From: Cryptomeria japonica
Taxonomy: Eukaryota > Streptophyta > Pinopsida > Cupressales > Cupressaceae
Direction of reading: 5' to 3'
DNA length: 60,000 nt
Assembly: GCF_030272615.1 (NCBI RefSeq)
Contig: NC_081414.1
Location: 48,044,501-48,104,500, forward strand
Shown here one piece after another: positions 1 through 9,523 of this stretch; the first letter of the stretch is position 1, and the number at the start of each line of letters is the position of its first letter. The position numbers and the translations under genes are program-made. The notes below the pieces were generated by a model, which made no database searches, was not told the origin of the DNA, and saw only the letters and a program-made list of their open reading frames with translations.

Positions 1-440
1 CCGATGATCTGCTATCGAAACCAACATCCTGACTGCTACTCGCTCTTTCACAAAGTCACTATAAAGCTCTGAATCACTGTGGAGATGGATGCAAATGACC
101 CTATTTTTACCCCTTCTCCTCCATACATACCCTAAGCCCTAACCCTAATTTTACCCCACTCACCGCTGTGGTCCTTGTGAATTTCCCGCGCCTCTCATTT
201 CTCTGTTTTACTCCCGATTTCTTCCATTCTTTCACCATTAGTGCTATTTTCTTCTCTTCTACCTCCCCGCCAATTCTCGTTCATTTTCGAGAGATCGCTC
301 GATTTTTCAAAAAAATTCGGCCCATCTCTCGAGGGGGCATACCACCCATTAAATTAACATTTATGGGGCATATTTCTTCACACCTATTTTTCTTTCTTTG
401 AAACGACATGATAAACTGCACTGTCTCAAAGAGGCGCAAA
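1..440 (+). mobile_element. G0: 3' internal end of a Ty3/gypsy element
   Basis: Non-coding 3' tail of a plus-strand gypsy element that enters from the left. It closely parallels the tail of G1 at 31.55-31.81 kb: a CTCGAGGGGGCAT box at about 328, then a TTTGAAACGACA-type block, then TGTCTCAAAGAGGCGCAAA as polypurine tract (PPT core 428-440) right before an LTR starting TGTAG. The minus strand is open from about 110 to 1, the place where G1 starts its antisense gene, but the piece is too short to identify. No coding domain is visible on the plus strand. Confidence 0.75.
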
Positions 441-1003
441 TGTAGTCACATAAATCTATCCATTTATTTAAATGAATATTTACTATTTATTTGATTAATA
501 AACCCACTAGCCAAAAGTTAATTAAATTAACATTTAATTAATTCATCCTCAACCATTCTCTTATTAATTAAATAAATTATTGAATTTATTTCAATTAATT
601 CATTAAACCAAATTCACAATCAGTTAAATGAATAAATCCTATTTATTTAATTTAATTCCCTTTCCTCTTTTAAATAAATAATAAAACATTTATTTAAATC
701 ATTAAACTCCTCCCACTTGCATTCTCCTACAAATGCAAGTTGCAACCATAATTGAAATAAATTAATTTTATTTTAATTAAAATCCTATTTTTTCTCACCC
801 ACCAAACCCACTTGCAATCCTAAATCCCCTTCTAGATCCTTCTAACCACTTTCTAATCATTCCTAATTAGCCTAATCCCATTTCCTAAATATTGTTACAT
901 ACCTAAGCAACTTGAAGTCACTTCTCAAAACCTCCAAAGTCTTTGAAAAGCATTTAATGCTTTATGTGTTCAACAAGCTAACATCTAAAGTCTTCCAAAC
1001 CAC

Positions 1004-1045
1004 TAATGGCTCTTACATAACCATTAATGGCTCTTACATAACCAT
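1004..1045 (+). repeat. 21-bp tandem duplication in the G0 LTR
   Basis: Two consecutive identical 21-bp units (1004-1024 and 1025-1045) containing TAATGGCTCTTACATAACC inside U3. A minor slippage-type duplication. Confidence 0.85.
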
Positions 1046-1428
1046 CTATGGTTAAATCCACTTGCCCCCATGGTTAGAGACTTTACCTCGAACTCAACCC
1101 TGATTTAACCCATGGGTCTCTTCAAGCATTTATTGCTTTGACCATGATTATCCTCACTAACTCTTGCACAAGAGTTTATCCATTAGATAAAGACATTATT
1201 TATTTGATAATAGCTTTATTCTTTCAACTCAACATTAACCTTACCTCCCAAGTTAACCCTCAAGTCATGTCAAGCATTTAATGCTTATTCCCTCTCCTCT
1301 CAACCCATCTCTTGTTGACATTTATCATCCTGGGATTGGATTGAAAGCCCTCACATGGATCATAAACCCCTCAATCCTGACCCTTGACGAGAATACTCAA
1401 TCTCAACCCTCCATTGTTCCATTTTACC

Positions 1429-1436
1429 TATAAATA
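1429..1436 (+). promoter_or_regulatory. TATA box of the G0 LTR
   Basis: TATAAATA in a CCTATAAATAGAGC context, the expected core promoter of the LTR about 490 bp before its inferred end. Confidence 0.55.
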
Positions 1437-1918
1437 GAGCTCATTTCTTCATAATTAAGATCCTAAAATCTTGTATGCATCTAATTTATAGTGAAATTTA
1501 GAGAGCATTTAGCATAATCATCCACATTTGTCTTTTTGGGCTAAAATTTACATTAGATAATTAGATAATATCTTGTTTTAGCTTGTTCACATTTGCATTC
1601 TCATAATCATCCATTTTACAATCTTGAACCTCCATAAGACATCCAAAATAGTGCAAAAAGCTACTGAGAGATACACTCATTTGGGAACTTGGAGAGGAGA
1701 GGAACAAGGGAGGAGTAGCTACAAGCATGGTGGAGGGCATTTTGAGATGCCTTGTTGCATTTCTTAGATTTATCAAGCTTTCTATTTTATGTGTTGTGTC
1801 TCTCTTGATATGCTTGCTTAGGATAGTGTTTGATTTGTGATTTCTAACACTAACACTCGATTTGTTGCTTGATTATTTTGTGTTTGTCTTGACAATATCC
1901 TAACCATCCCTTTTTCCA

Positions 1919-2258
1919 GAGCATCACAACTTATCATGCCTTATGTCGGCTTACAAAGATAATTATAATATCAAATTACATGTCAGCTAGATAACATAAA
2001 TACATGAATATCAAAATCAATTATCGATGCTGGATCCAAGAGATGCCAGCCTCCAATACCAATACACATATTCTAAACCATGTCAGCCTACATTGTCGGT
2101 AACCAAAGAAATCCTTTTATCTTGTCGGTGCCGATGCCGGTGAAGTACCTGCCGGTACACAACTGAACCAAAACATGAATCTAGAACAAGATACCATGTT
2201 GGCATCAATGAAAACATAGTGAAACCAACCAATTGAGTGTGAATTTCCAACACCAACA
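1919..2258 (-). repeat. C5: truncated 5' LTR of a copia element
   Basis: Read on the minus strand this begins TGTTGGTGTTGG at 2258, exactly where the C3 RT reading frame stops (C3 ends in codons for MVEH). It is therefore the start of another copia LTR inserted into C3, with GAGCA (minus strand, 2259-2263) as the expected target-site copy. The element is cut at about 1918 by G0, which presumably inserted into it; the rest lies beyond the left edge. Confidence 0.5.
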
Positions 2259-3893
2259 TGCTCAACCATAAAACTATCAAATTTCAAGTACCATTGCCGA
2301 GGTGCTTGTTTTAAGATTTATAAACTATTCTACAATCTGCACATCAATTTCTCCTTACCTTTGACCTCAAATCCTTGGGGTTGTTCCATATATATCTCCT
2401 CCTCCAAATCACCATGGAGAAATGTGATTTTCACATATAATTGTTCGAAATGAAAATCTTCAGCAGCCATAATACTTAAAACAGTACAAATAGAAGTCAT
2501 CTTAACAACCCGAGAAAAACTTTCAGCAAAATCAATGCCCTTTTTTTGTGCAAATTGTTTAACAACTAACCTAACTTTAAATTTAAGCTTACCTCCATCT
2601 TCCACTTTCAACCTATAAACCCTTTTGTTTTGTAAATCCTTTTTACCTGCAGGCAACTTACATAATTCCCAAGTGTGTTTTTTACGCAAGGAGTCCATTT
2701 CTTCTTCCATTGCAAGTTCCCACTGAACCTTTGTATCCACCTGCATAGCTTCATCATATCCTTCTGGTTCACTAGCATATGTTAACAAAATATAATACAA
2801 AGAGGGAGAGAAGCTATTAGGAGGTCTACTTATCCTTGTTGACCATCTAACATTCACTAGAGTTTGTGGTATTTCTGGTTGTTGTTGCAGAGCATGAGGA
2901 GACATTGGAACATCACTATCTAGAATATCATCCAGCACAACAAAATCTATTTCTTTCTTCTCATGCTGCTGCAAATGATCTTTGTACAACACCTTCTCAT
3001 TGAATACAACATCTCTGCTTCTCACAATTTTCAGATTTTCAACACCCCAAAGCCTATAACCAAATTCATCAATGCCATATCCGACGAAAATACACTTTTT
3101 TAATTTTGCATCTAGCTTGGTTCTATTTTTAGAATCTACATGTGCAAATGCTTCACATCCGAAGGTTTTAAGAAAAGAATAACTCACCTTCTTACCTGTC
3201 CATGCTTCCTCTGGAATACCACAACCCAAAGGAGTTGAATGACCTCTATTAATTAAATATACAGTACTATTAACAACCTCTGCCCACATGTTTAAAGGCA
3301 GTACAACATACAATCTCATGCTCCTTGCATGCTCCAATATTGTCCTATTCATACGCTCAACCACTCCATTTTCTTGTGGAGTTCTTGGAATTGTTTTTTG
3401 CCTACGAATTACATTAATGGAACAATAATTATCAAATTATTTGCTGCAATACTCACCACCATTATCAGATCTAAGATATTTTAATCTTTTACCTATCTCA
3501 TTTTCAACCAAGCTTCTCCATTTCTTTAATGTTTCAAATACATCAGATTTCTACCTAAGGAAGTAAATCCAAACCTTCCTAGTTGCATCATCTATGAATG
3601 CAATATAATATCGAGAGCCACCAAGAGAAGATACCTGAGCGGGTCCCGATACATCTATATCACAAGCTCCAACTTTTCATCTCTCTTTTATTTGCCATAC
3701 ACACAACTTTCACATAAATCCATATTAATGCATTTTAGACCTAGTAAAACCCTTTTAGAATGAAGTACCTTCATACCTTTTCACTCATATGCCCAAGTCT
3801 GTTGTGCCATAGTGTCATCTCAGAACATGCAATAATTGTTTTAGCTTCTTCCTGCGAACCTACAACAACTATTCCTGAATGTGTTTGGGTTTT
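2259..3893 (-). pseudogene. C3 pol remnant: pre-integrase, integrase, N-terminal RT
   Basis: Decayed copia polyprotein. Reading from 3893 down, one sees the GAG-pre-integrase motif LWHNRLGHMSEKG, a broken integrase core across several frames, the end of the integrase active region with an ENG-x-VERMNRT-type motif at about 3400-3350, then a 344-codon open stretch (3364-2330). That stretch holds the integrase C-terminal part (TFGCEAFAHV, CIFVGYG) and the RT N-terminus (WELAMEEEMDSL; GIDFAESFSRVV; FLHGDLEEEIYMEQPQGF). After one stop the frame resumes through LKQAPRQWYLKFDSFMVEH and ends at the C5 insertion. The motif wording fits the Tork/Tnt1-like group of plant copia. Several stops and frameshifts make it non-functional. 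Confidence 0.85.
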
Positions 3894-3898
3894 CTCTC
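3894..3898. repeat. Left target-site duplication of IRX (CTCTC)
   Basis: CTCTC lies immediately left of IRX; the same five bases follow its right end at 34412-34416. Both flanks are C3 coding sequence and the frame closes when one copy is removed. Confidence 0.85.
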
Positions 3899-5035
3899 AG
3901 ATGGTTGAAAATTTTGTACACTAGGGGGATGTGCAAAGTTGTGGTTCAAACCATAGTGTGTGAGTATGATACTCTCCTAATTTAGGGAAGACTCCCCCTA
4001 TATACAAACTAAAATAATTTAATATAGGTGGGACAATAGTATTTCTTCTTCTTTCAAGAAAAACTATACTCTTTTCTCTTCATAGAAAAAGTAATAGCGA
4101 TTGGAAATAAATAACAACAAATACAAAAATGAGACTTTTTTGTAGGATTTTTGGAGCATCAAGGGAAGAAAAGTTTCCATGAAAGCACAAAGACCTCTGT
4201 TACTTCCCTGGGATGAGAAAATAGAAAGAGAGCTCAAAGTCTTCAACTATCTATTCTCCTATCAACCTTTTTAGATGATTTTCTGGTAACCAAGCACAAT
4301 ATGTAGCAACTCAAAGTCTAACTACATGATGCACCTCTTATGCAAAAACATAGGAAATAAAAGAAGCACAAAGTCTGCAAGTTACCCCATTTGCTTGAGC
4401 TTTCTACACTAGCTTCAAAATTGATAGACAACTCAAAGTCTGCAAGATTGCATTTAAATCCCTCTTTACCAATAGAACAAAATCACAATCAACTTCAGAA
4501 AATGTCGTCACATAACAAATTGAATTAGCACAAAGTCTCAACACAACTTGCCTCTTTAATTGAAAGCAATTTGATTTACATCTAAGCTCAAAGACTTAGA
4601 GTGCACATATAAACTGACAGAATTTTGTTGCATTTCCAAAAAATAAAAATTATAATAGATCCCCTCAAGTATTTATAGGAGAGGAGCCTTGAGAAAAAGG
4701 TGGGAAGATCCTAACTAACTTGAGAAATTCTCTCAACCACCATGACTTATTCCAACTACAATCCTAATCTAACTCAACTTGTAGTTTCTTTACATGTAAT
4801 TACATTTTATAAAAATGCAAGTGTCAAGTAAAGTGACACTTGCAATTACAAATTTGACATTACAAGTAATTTGTCGAAACAAAATTACAAATGCATAATT
4901 AATCATGTCCAAAGACATGACTCCAACTGCATCAGCCTTTGTCTATGATGACCTTCATGCCACTTGAAGTATTCTATATTGATGAAGGCATCTTGAACTG
5001 GAACGGGAATTTATATCCTTAATGATCTTTGTGTT
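3899..5035 (-). repeat. Left arm of IRX (inverted copy of the right arm)
   Basis: Reverse complement of the right arm (15745-16326 joined to 33803-34411). Matching landmarks, in order from the outer end: GTACAAAATTTTCAACC; GGAGAGTATCATA; GATGATTTTCT; AGCTCAAAGTCTAACTACATGATGC; GCAAGATTGCATTTAAATCC (the G1 insertion point in the other arm, uninterrupted here); TATAAATA; a run of TGTAATTACATT-type repeats; and GGAACGGGAATTT. Homology fades near 5035. It has no coding potential. Confidence 0.8.
4670..4677 (-). promoter_or_regulatory. Outward-facing TATA box, left IRX arm
   Basis: TATAAATA on the minus strand in a CTCCTATAAATACTTGAGG context; transcription would run toward the left outer end of IRX and into C3. 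The right arm has the matching box at 16099-16106. Confidence 0.55.
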
Positions 5036-5193
5036 ATGCATCTTGAACCGAAAGTTCTTCTAAGGTTGAAATAAAATATGTTATGCATAAGAGATCTACC
5101 CCAGAACTTGATGAAGACCATTTCATGAGTACTATAGAAGAGTCTTGTTCAAGTCTTGTTTACAATTCTCTCCAATCATAAATTTGTGAATAG

Positions 5194-5676
5194 CATAATG
5201 AGGAATGCAATGTAGTCATATTTTCATTTGACTCACATGAAGGAGATCTTTCCATTCGACATGAGGTTGTCATGATTGAAGAATCAGTTGTTCAAGTTGT
5301 ATCTAATAAGAAGGATTCAATCTTTGTACGATCAAGAGGATGTCCAATCAGACATCTTGCTTGGTTGAAGGCTTATGGAAAATCAGAGGTTCCACTTGTA
5401 CATGAGCTTGAAGATACAATGGAGAAAGGAATTAAGGATGCATCTATGGTTGAGAAAGAGTAGTCTGAATTCATTGATCTACTTTGGATTAGCGGCACAT
5501 ATGATTCATTTCAAGAGGAAGGTAAATTTGTTCATCTTTTCCAAGGAGTGTTGCATCAAGTTTTGGTACACTTATTCATGCTTCTATTGGTTGTGGCTGC
5601 TCATGATCATGCAAGGTACTGCAAGATATTAAAAAGAGGCAGCTACTTTGGTGAGAAAGTGAATGGTTTCATTTGA
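5194..5676 (+). pseudogene. Uncharacterised coding remnant inside IRX
   Basis: A plus-strand frame open for about 160 codons between a TAG at 5191 and a TGA at 5674, with one internal TAG at 5461. The peptide looks coding rather than random: an acidic N-terminal part (NEECNVV, FSFDSHEGDLSIRHE), a basic patch (FVRSRGCPIRHLAWLKAYG), acidic stretches (HELEDTMEKG), and near the end a hydrophobic segment (VLVHLFMLLLVVAA) that could be membrane-spanning or buried. I do not recognise the family, and no upstream ATG or catalytic motif is evident. It is the only plausible coding trace in IRX and may belong to it or to an older insertion. Confidence 0.35.
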
Positions 5677-6560
5677 AAGGTTTTCATTATGGCTAGTTTA
5701 GGATAGGGAGGTTTCCATTTCCAATAAGTGCAGTTGCACAAGTTAGTGTCTTGTTTTCAGTTAGTTGTTTTCGTCAGTTATATCATCCTTCTTGTCATCT
5801 ATGTCTTTGTTGCTTGATTTTGTAGCCCAATGGATACTAAGGCACTTAGCATTCTAGATTCTACTCCCTTCATTCGTTCCAACAATTAAAGGAAGTTCCC
5901 CAGTCAGAGCCAGCTGTTGTCCTCATTTTTGGATTTTCAAAAATGTGATAACTCCTACAAATTTTTGCTCAAAATGTGTCATTTTGTCTCCAAGGCACAT
6001 TTTATGAGGTAAAAAAATTGCATTTGTTAGTGTCAAATCATTGGGGGGTGTCTTTGCCATTATTGTCCAATTTTTGGTGAGTTTTGGTCTTCTTTTTCCT
6101 AGCGTTTTGTGCAATTTCGGGTTTCAGAGTAGTCATTGCAGGTTGGAGATATTACTCTTAAGGCATGCTTCCCGAGGAAAACAAAATTCTTCTTGTTGAA
6201 CTAGATTGTTCTTTAGTCCATCCTCAATTCACGTTTCAAATTTCATCGTGTTTCGAGTTCATTTGCTATGTTTTTCCTTCAAATTTGGGTTTTTTCCTCT
6301 TCATTGTGAGTGAGAAATTTTTGTTCTTTTGCAAGTTAAGAGTTTTCTTTTGTTTTAGTGTTGTAGGGGTTTTTTTCTAGCAATTACAAGTGATTTTTTT
6401 TTAAAAACTTGTAATTTGTAACTTGCTTTTTATTTTCCCTTTTCCCTTTTTGTCTTTTAAGTTGTTGTCGGAACTTTTTAGACAAGTTACAAGTTAAATT
6501 AAAAATACAAGTTTAATGAGAACTTGTAAGTTCTCATAAAAGTTCCTACTTTGTGCTTTT
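5677..6560. other. IRX interior, no gene seen
   Basis: AT-rich, T-biased non-coding sequence. Short frames on either strand have no recognisable motif. From about 6360 it shades into sequence rich in ACTTGTAA and TTACAAGT that leads into the stem-loop array. Confidence 0.5.
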
Positions 6561-6787
6561 AAGTTTTAATAGAGATTTTATTTCCCTAATACAAGTCTTT
6601 TAAGTTTTTAAAGTGTTTTTATGTCTTGTGTCTTACTTGTAATGGGAATTTTATTTCCCTATTACAAGTTTTTATGTTTTTATTCCTTTTAAACTTGTAA
6701 TGGGGATTTTATTTCCCTATTACAAGTCTTTATGTTCCTTTATGTTTTTAAAAGTTGTAATAGGGATTTTATTTCCCTATTACAAGT
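6561..6787 (+). repeat. Tandem array of stem-loop units, period about 58-60 bp
   Basis: Three good units (6635-6669, 6693-6727, 6752-6787) and one degenerate unit starting near 6566. Each has the form TTGTAATRGGG-ATTTTATTT-CCCTATTACAA: a stem of about 11-13 bp with a 7-9 nt loop. Units are separated by T-rich spacers containing TTTATGTTTTTA. Both stem halves stay complementary in all three good units. Confidence 0.85.
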
Positions 6788-7944
6788 CGTTTTTTAATTT
6801 CTTTTTTCTCATCTTCCTTTCAAACCTGAATTTGCTCAAGTGAAGGAAAAAATAATGCAATTTAAAACTTATAAAGGGGTTTTAAAAACCCGATTGCATC
6901 TTTGGAGGGCACATTTGCTTGTAGTTGGAGATGAAAAAACTGATTTGCATTATTGCTCTCACAAATCTGATTTTTGTGGCATTATTCCCTTGATTCCATC
7001 CCACATTCTTGCTATGCTACTAGAGATCGATGGTTGGTTCCACATTTTTGGGATTCAATGGTTCTGGCAAACACATTGTGCATAAATGTGGGAATTTTGG
7101 TCTCTGTTTTTTGCTGTGTAAGCTCCACATTTTGGGTGCCCATATTCTGCGATTGTTTCCACATTTGCAACATGTTTTGCATCCTTCATTCATTGAAGAG
7201 TGTTTGACATCAAATGTAACTCCCCTTCCAAGCTGTTTTTTGTGGAATGGGTTAAATGCAAAACAGATCTATTTGCTGCATGGGATACCAACGTGTTGGC
7301 TTCTTCACCTATTTATAAGAGAATTACAATTTCTCCCAAGCTCATTTGTTTTGACTAAGCAATATTTTGGGTTTTATAAATCTGATTACAAATTAAAGTT
7401 TTTTCCCTCTTCCAAAGTTGTCAAGCTAAAACTGTGTCTTTCCTTGTCACATAAAGTTTGCCATTACCAATCAAAATCATTCTTTCCATTTCCCCCTCAT
7501 GTCAAAACCCCATTTCATCCATTCATTTCACATCTTCATTCATTTTTCACATTTAAAGTCTACTTGCAGTCAGGATTTTAAAACTCGATTGCAGTTGTGT
7601 CTTCACTTGTAGTCAGCCTTCCAAAACCCGAAATTGGTCCAAAATGCACTAAAAAACACTTGAAAATGACTCTTAAAGGTCCAAATACAAGTGCAATTTT
7701 GTAGTTACCCATTACACATATGAAGTTGCATGTTTTTTCTCCACAATTGCAAGTTAATGCTCTTGTATTTCCACATATGTAATGCAGTTTCTAGAACTTG
7801 AAATTCACTTGTGAGCCCATTTTTGCATTAATTTATCCCTTCCTATGTGTCAATCTTGTTCGCACACATGACCTACCAAATCAACAAACCAAGGAATGGG
7901 CATTGTTTTATAACAATATCATCCTGAATAAGGTGTTATGTGTT
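6788..7944. other. IRX interior, no gene seen; possible TATA box
   Basis: Pyrimidine-rich non-coding sequence. A plus-strand TATA-like TTTATAAGAG lies at 7312-7321, suggesting that an old LTR may be buried here, but neither of its ends can be fixed. The 183-codon frame at 7030-7581 has the composition of T-rich non-coding DNA and is not called a gene. Confidence 0.4.
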
Positions 7945-7949
7945 CTTCA
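7945..7949. repeat. Left target-site duplication of C1 (CTTCA)
   Basis: CTTCA directly precedes the 5' LTR and recurs directly after the 3' LTR at 15574-15578. Confidence 0.9.
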
Positions 7950-9460
7950 TGTTAGCATTTTCACAAAAGGAGGTTGTTAGCATCTCAGTAAGTTTGTTGG
8001 TATGAGAATATTGAGAAGGTTGTTGGAGATTGTTGATATAATTGAGAAAGGATGATTACTATCTTAATAACATTTTTTTGTCATTGATGTCAAGTAATTG
8101 ATTTTCTAATTCAGTAAGATGTTGCCATATCTTAATGAGTATGTTTTGATAAGTATAAAGATGTCGGTAAGAGACACAAAATGAATGTGAAAATAAAGGG
8201 GAATAATAAGCTATTCAATGGGAAACTATTACCACGTTAGACAGTGATGAGATTATGTTGTTTTGATTGTTTTGATATCCTATATATGAGTATTCAAAGA
8301 ATGAAGAAGAAGGAGAAAATATTTCAAGCTATAGAATTAGTTAAGACTTGATACTGTTCTATGTTACTGAGCAAGATGCTAGTCGGTAAACCCTAAGGTT
8401 ATCACTACTGGTTAAAGAAGGCAGAATATCTACCGAGTAAACTTTAGTATTTACTGAGTAACAACTGAGTAATAATTGAATGAATTGGATGGATAAATAC
8501 ATTATTAAATGTAGAATACCAATGAGCTGGAGTTGATCAGATGATTGGTATGTTGTGCAAGAAGTTTGTTGAGGATCTACGACATCGAAAATACAAGAGA
8601 AAAGATCTACAGCGCAGATTGAATGGTCATAACTTAGCACAAGTTCCAAGGCAAGGTAAAACATTTTTAGATCGAAGGATACAATGAACCTAGTCACGTT
8701 TTAAGATCTGATGGCTAAGATTGATCATGGGAAATGTGATCAAGGAGATTAAGCGGTTAGGTATTGTTCATAAATAAGAAACTGTTGATGAACAATGCAT
8801 GCGGGCAAAATAGAAGAACAGTGACACGACAGTAGTGATCACCGAGAACAGAAGATTGAAGATCTGATTGAAGAACATATTGAGAAGCCCAGCAAGAAGC
8901 AAGATAAGTCTCATGACAAGATTGTTTTGAGCATATAGAATCTGCTTTAGCATTTTAGATGTGAAGTTGAAGATATATTTTATTACTATTATTTATTTTG
9001 TAAGTGACAAGAAATCTCTTAACCGAGTGGACTTAACAATCTTATTTGTAAACCCTCTAGCAAGGTAACATTCTAAATGAGTGTTTGAAATCCTTTGACA
9101 AAGGTCACTTCTAACAAAGTGCAAGACTCTAACAAGTCTGAGGGAAATCCCTTAACCGGATCACATCTAGCAATGTGTTTTTGTAATCTGTAACTAGATT
9201 AGCTTTTAACCGAGCATACTCTAGAAGGGTATATTTCTTAGTGGGTCCGAAATCCCACAGTGGTTTTTCCCTATTTGGGTTTCCACATTAAATCTGGTGT
9301 TAAATGTGTTATAATGTTTTAAGTGTATCTATTTATGAGTATTGAATGATTTACAGTCATAGTTACATATCAGTAAAGGCTACCGAGGTTGAATCTGGTG
9401 AATATATTGTATTGTGAGTTTTTATGATTGGTCACCCCCCCTCTCTCATCTTAACTAACA
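7950..9460 (+). repeat. 5' LTR of C1
   Basis: 1,511 bp, TGTTAGCATTTTC...CTTAACTAACA. A TATA-like CCTATATATGAG lies at about 8279-8290. Near the 3' end a C-run (CACCCCCCCTCTCTC) precedes the terminus, a feature shared with the C2 and C4 LTRs. Confidence 0.93.
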
Positions 9461-9462
9461 AT

Positions 9463-9474
9463 TGGTATTAGAGC
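9463..9474 (+). other. Primer-binding site of C1
   Basis: TGGTATTAGAGC two bases after the LTR: the plant initiator-tRNA-Met complement (usual form TGGTATCAGAGC) with one C-to-T change. Confidence 0.9.
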
Positions 9475-9523
9475 TTTGGACTCCGGAAGAAAAGTTTAAA
9501 GGTACTTGAGGCAAGATCCAAAG

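Larger units (their letters stand above)
441..1918 (+). repeat. 3' LTR of G0
   Basis: LTR starting TGTAGTCACA directly after the PPT. It contains AT-rich U3 runs of TTAATTAAATAAAT type, as in G1 and G2, and a TATA box TATAAATA at 1429-1436. The end is placed at the CA at 1917-1918, where the sequence changes to a minus-strand copia LTR; this end is inferred because no second G0 LTR is in the window. Confidence 0.65.

Noticed and set aside
1919-1923. GAGCA as a direct target duplication pairing with 2259-2263
   Set aside because: The copy at 2259-2263 reads GAGCA only on the opposite strand, so the two are inverted and cannot be one element's direct duplication.
7030-7581. 183-codon plus-strand frame in IRX
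   Set aside because: Phe/Leu/His/Ser-rich peptide typical of T-rich non-coding DNA; no motif, and overlapping frames are similarly open.
8359-8697. 112-codon minus-strand frame repeated at 14487-14825
   Set aside because: It recurs only because both lie in the C1 LTRs; no protein motif, and it spans LTR promoter sequence.
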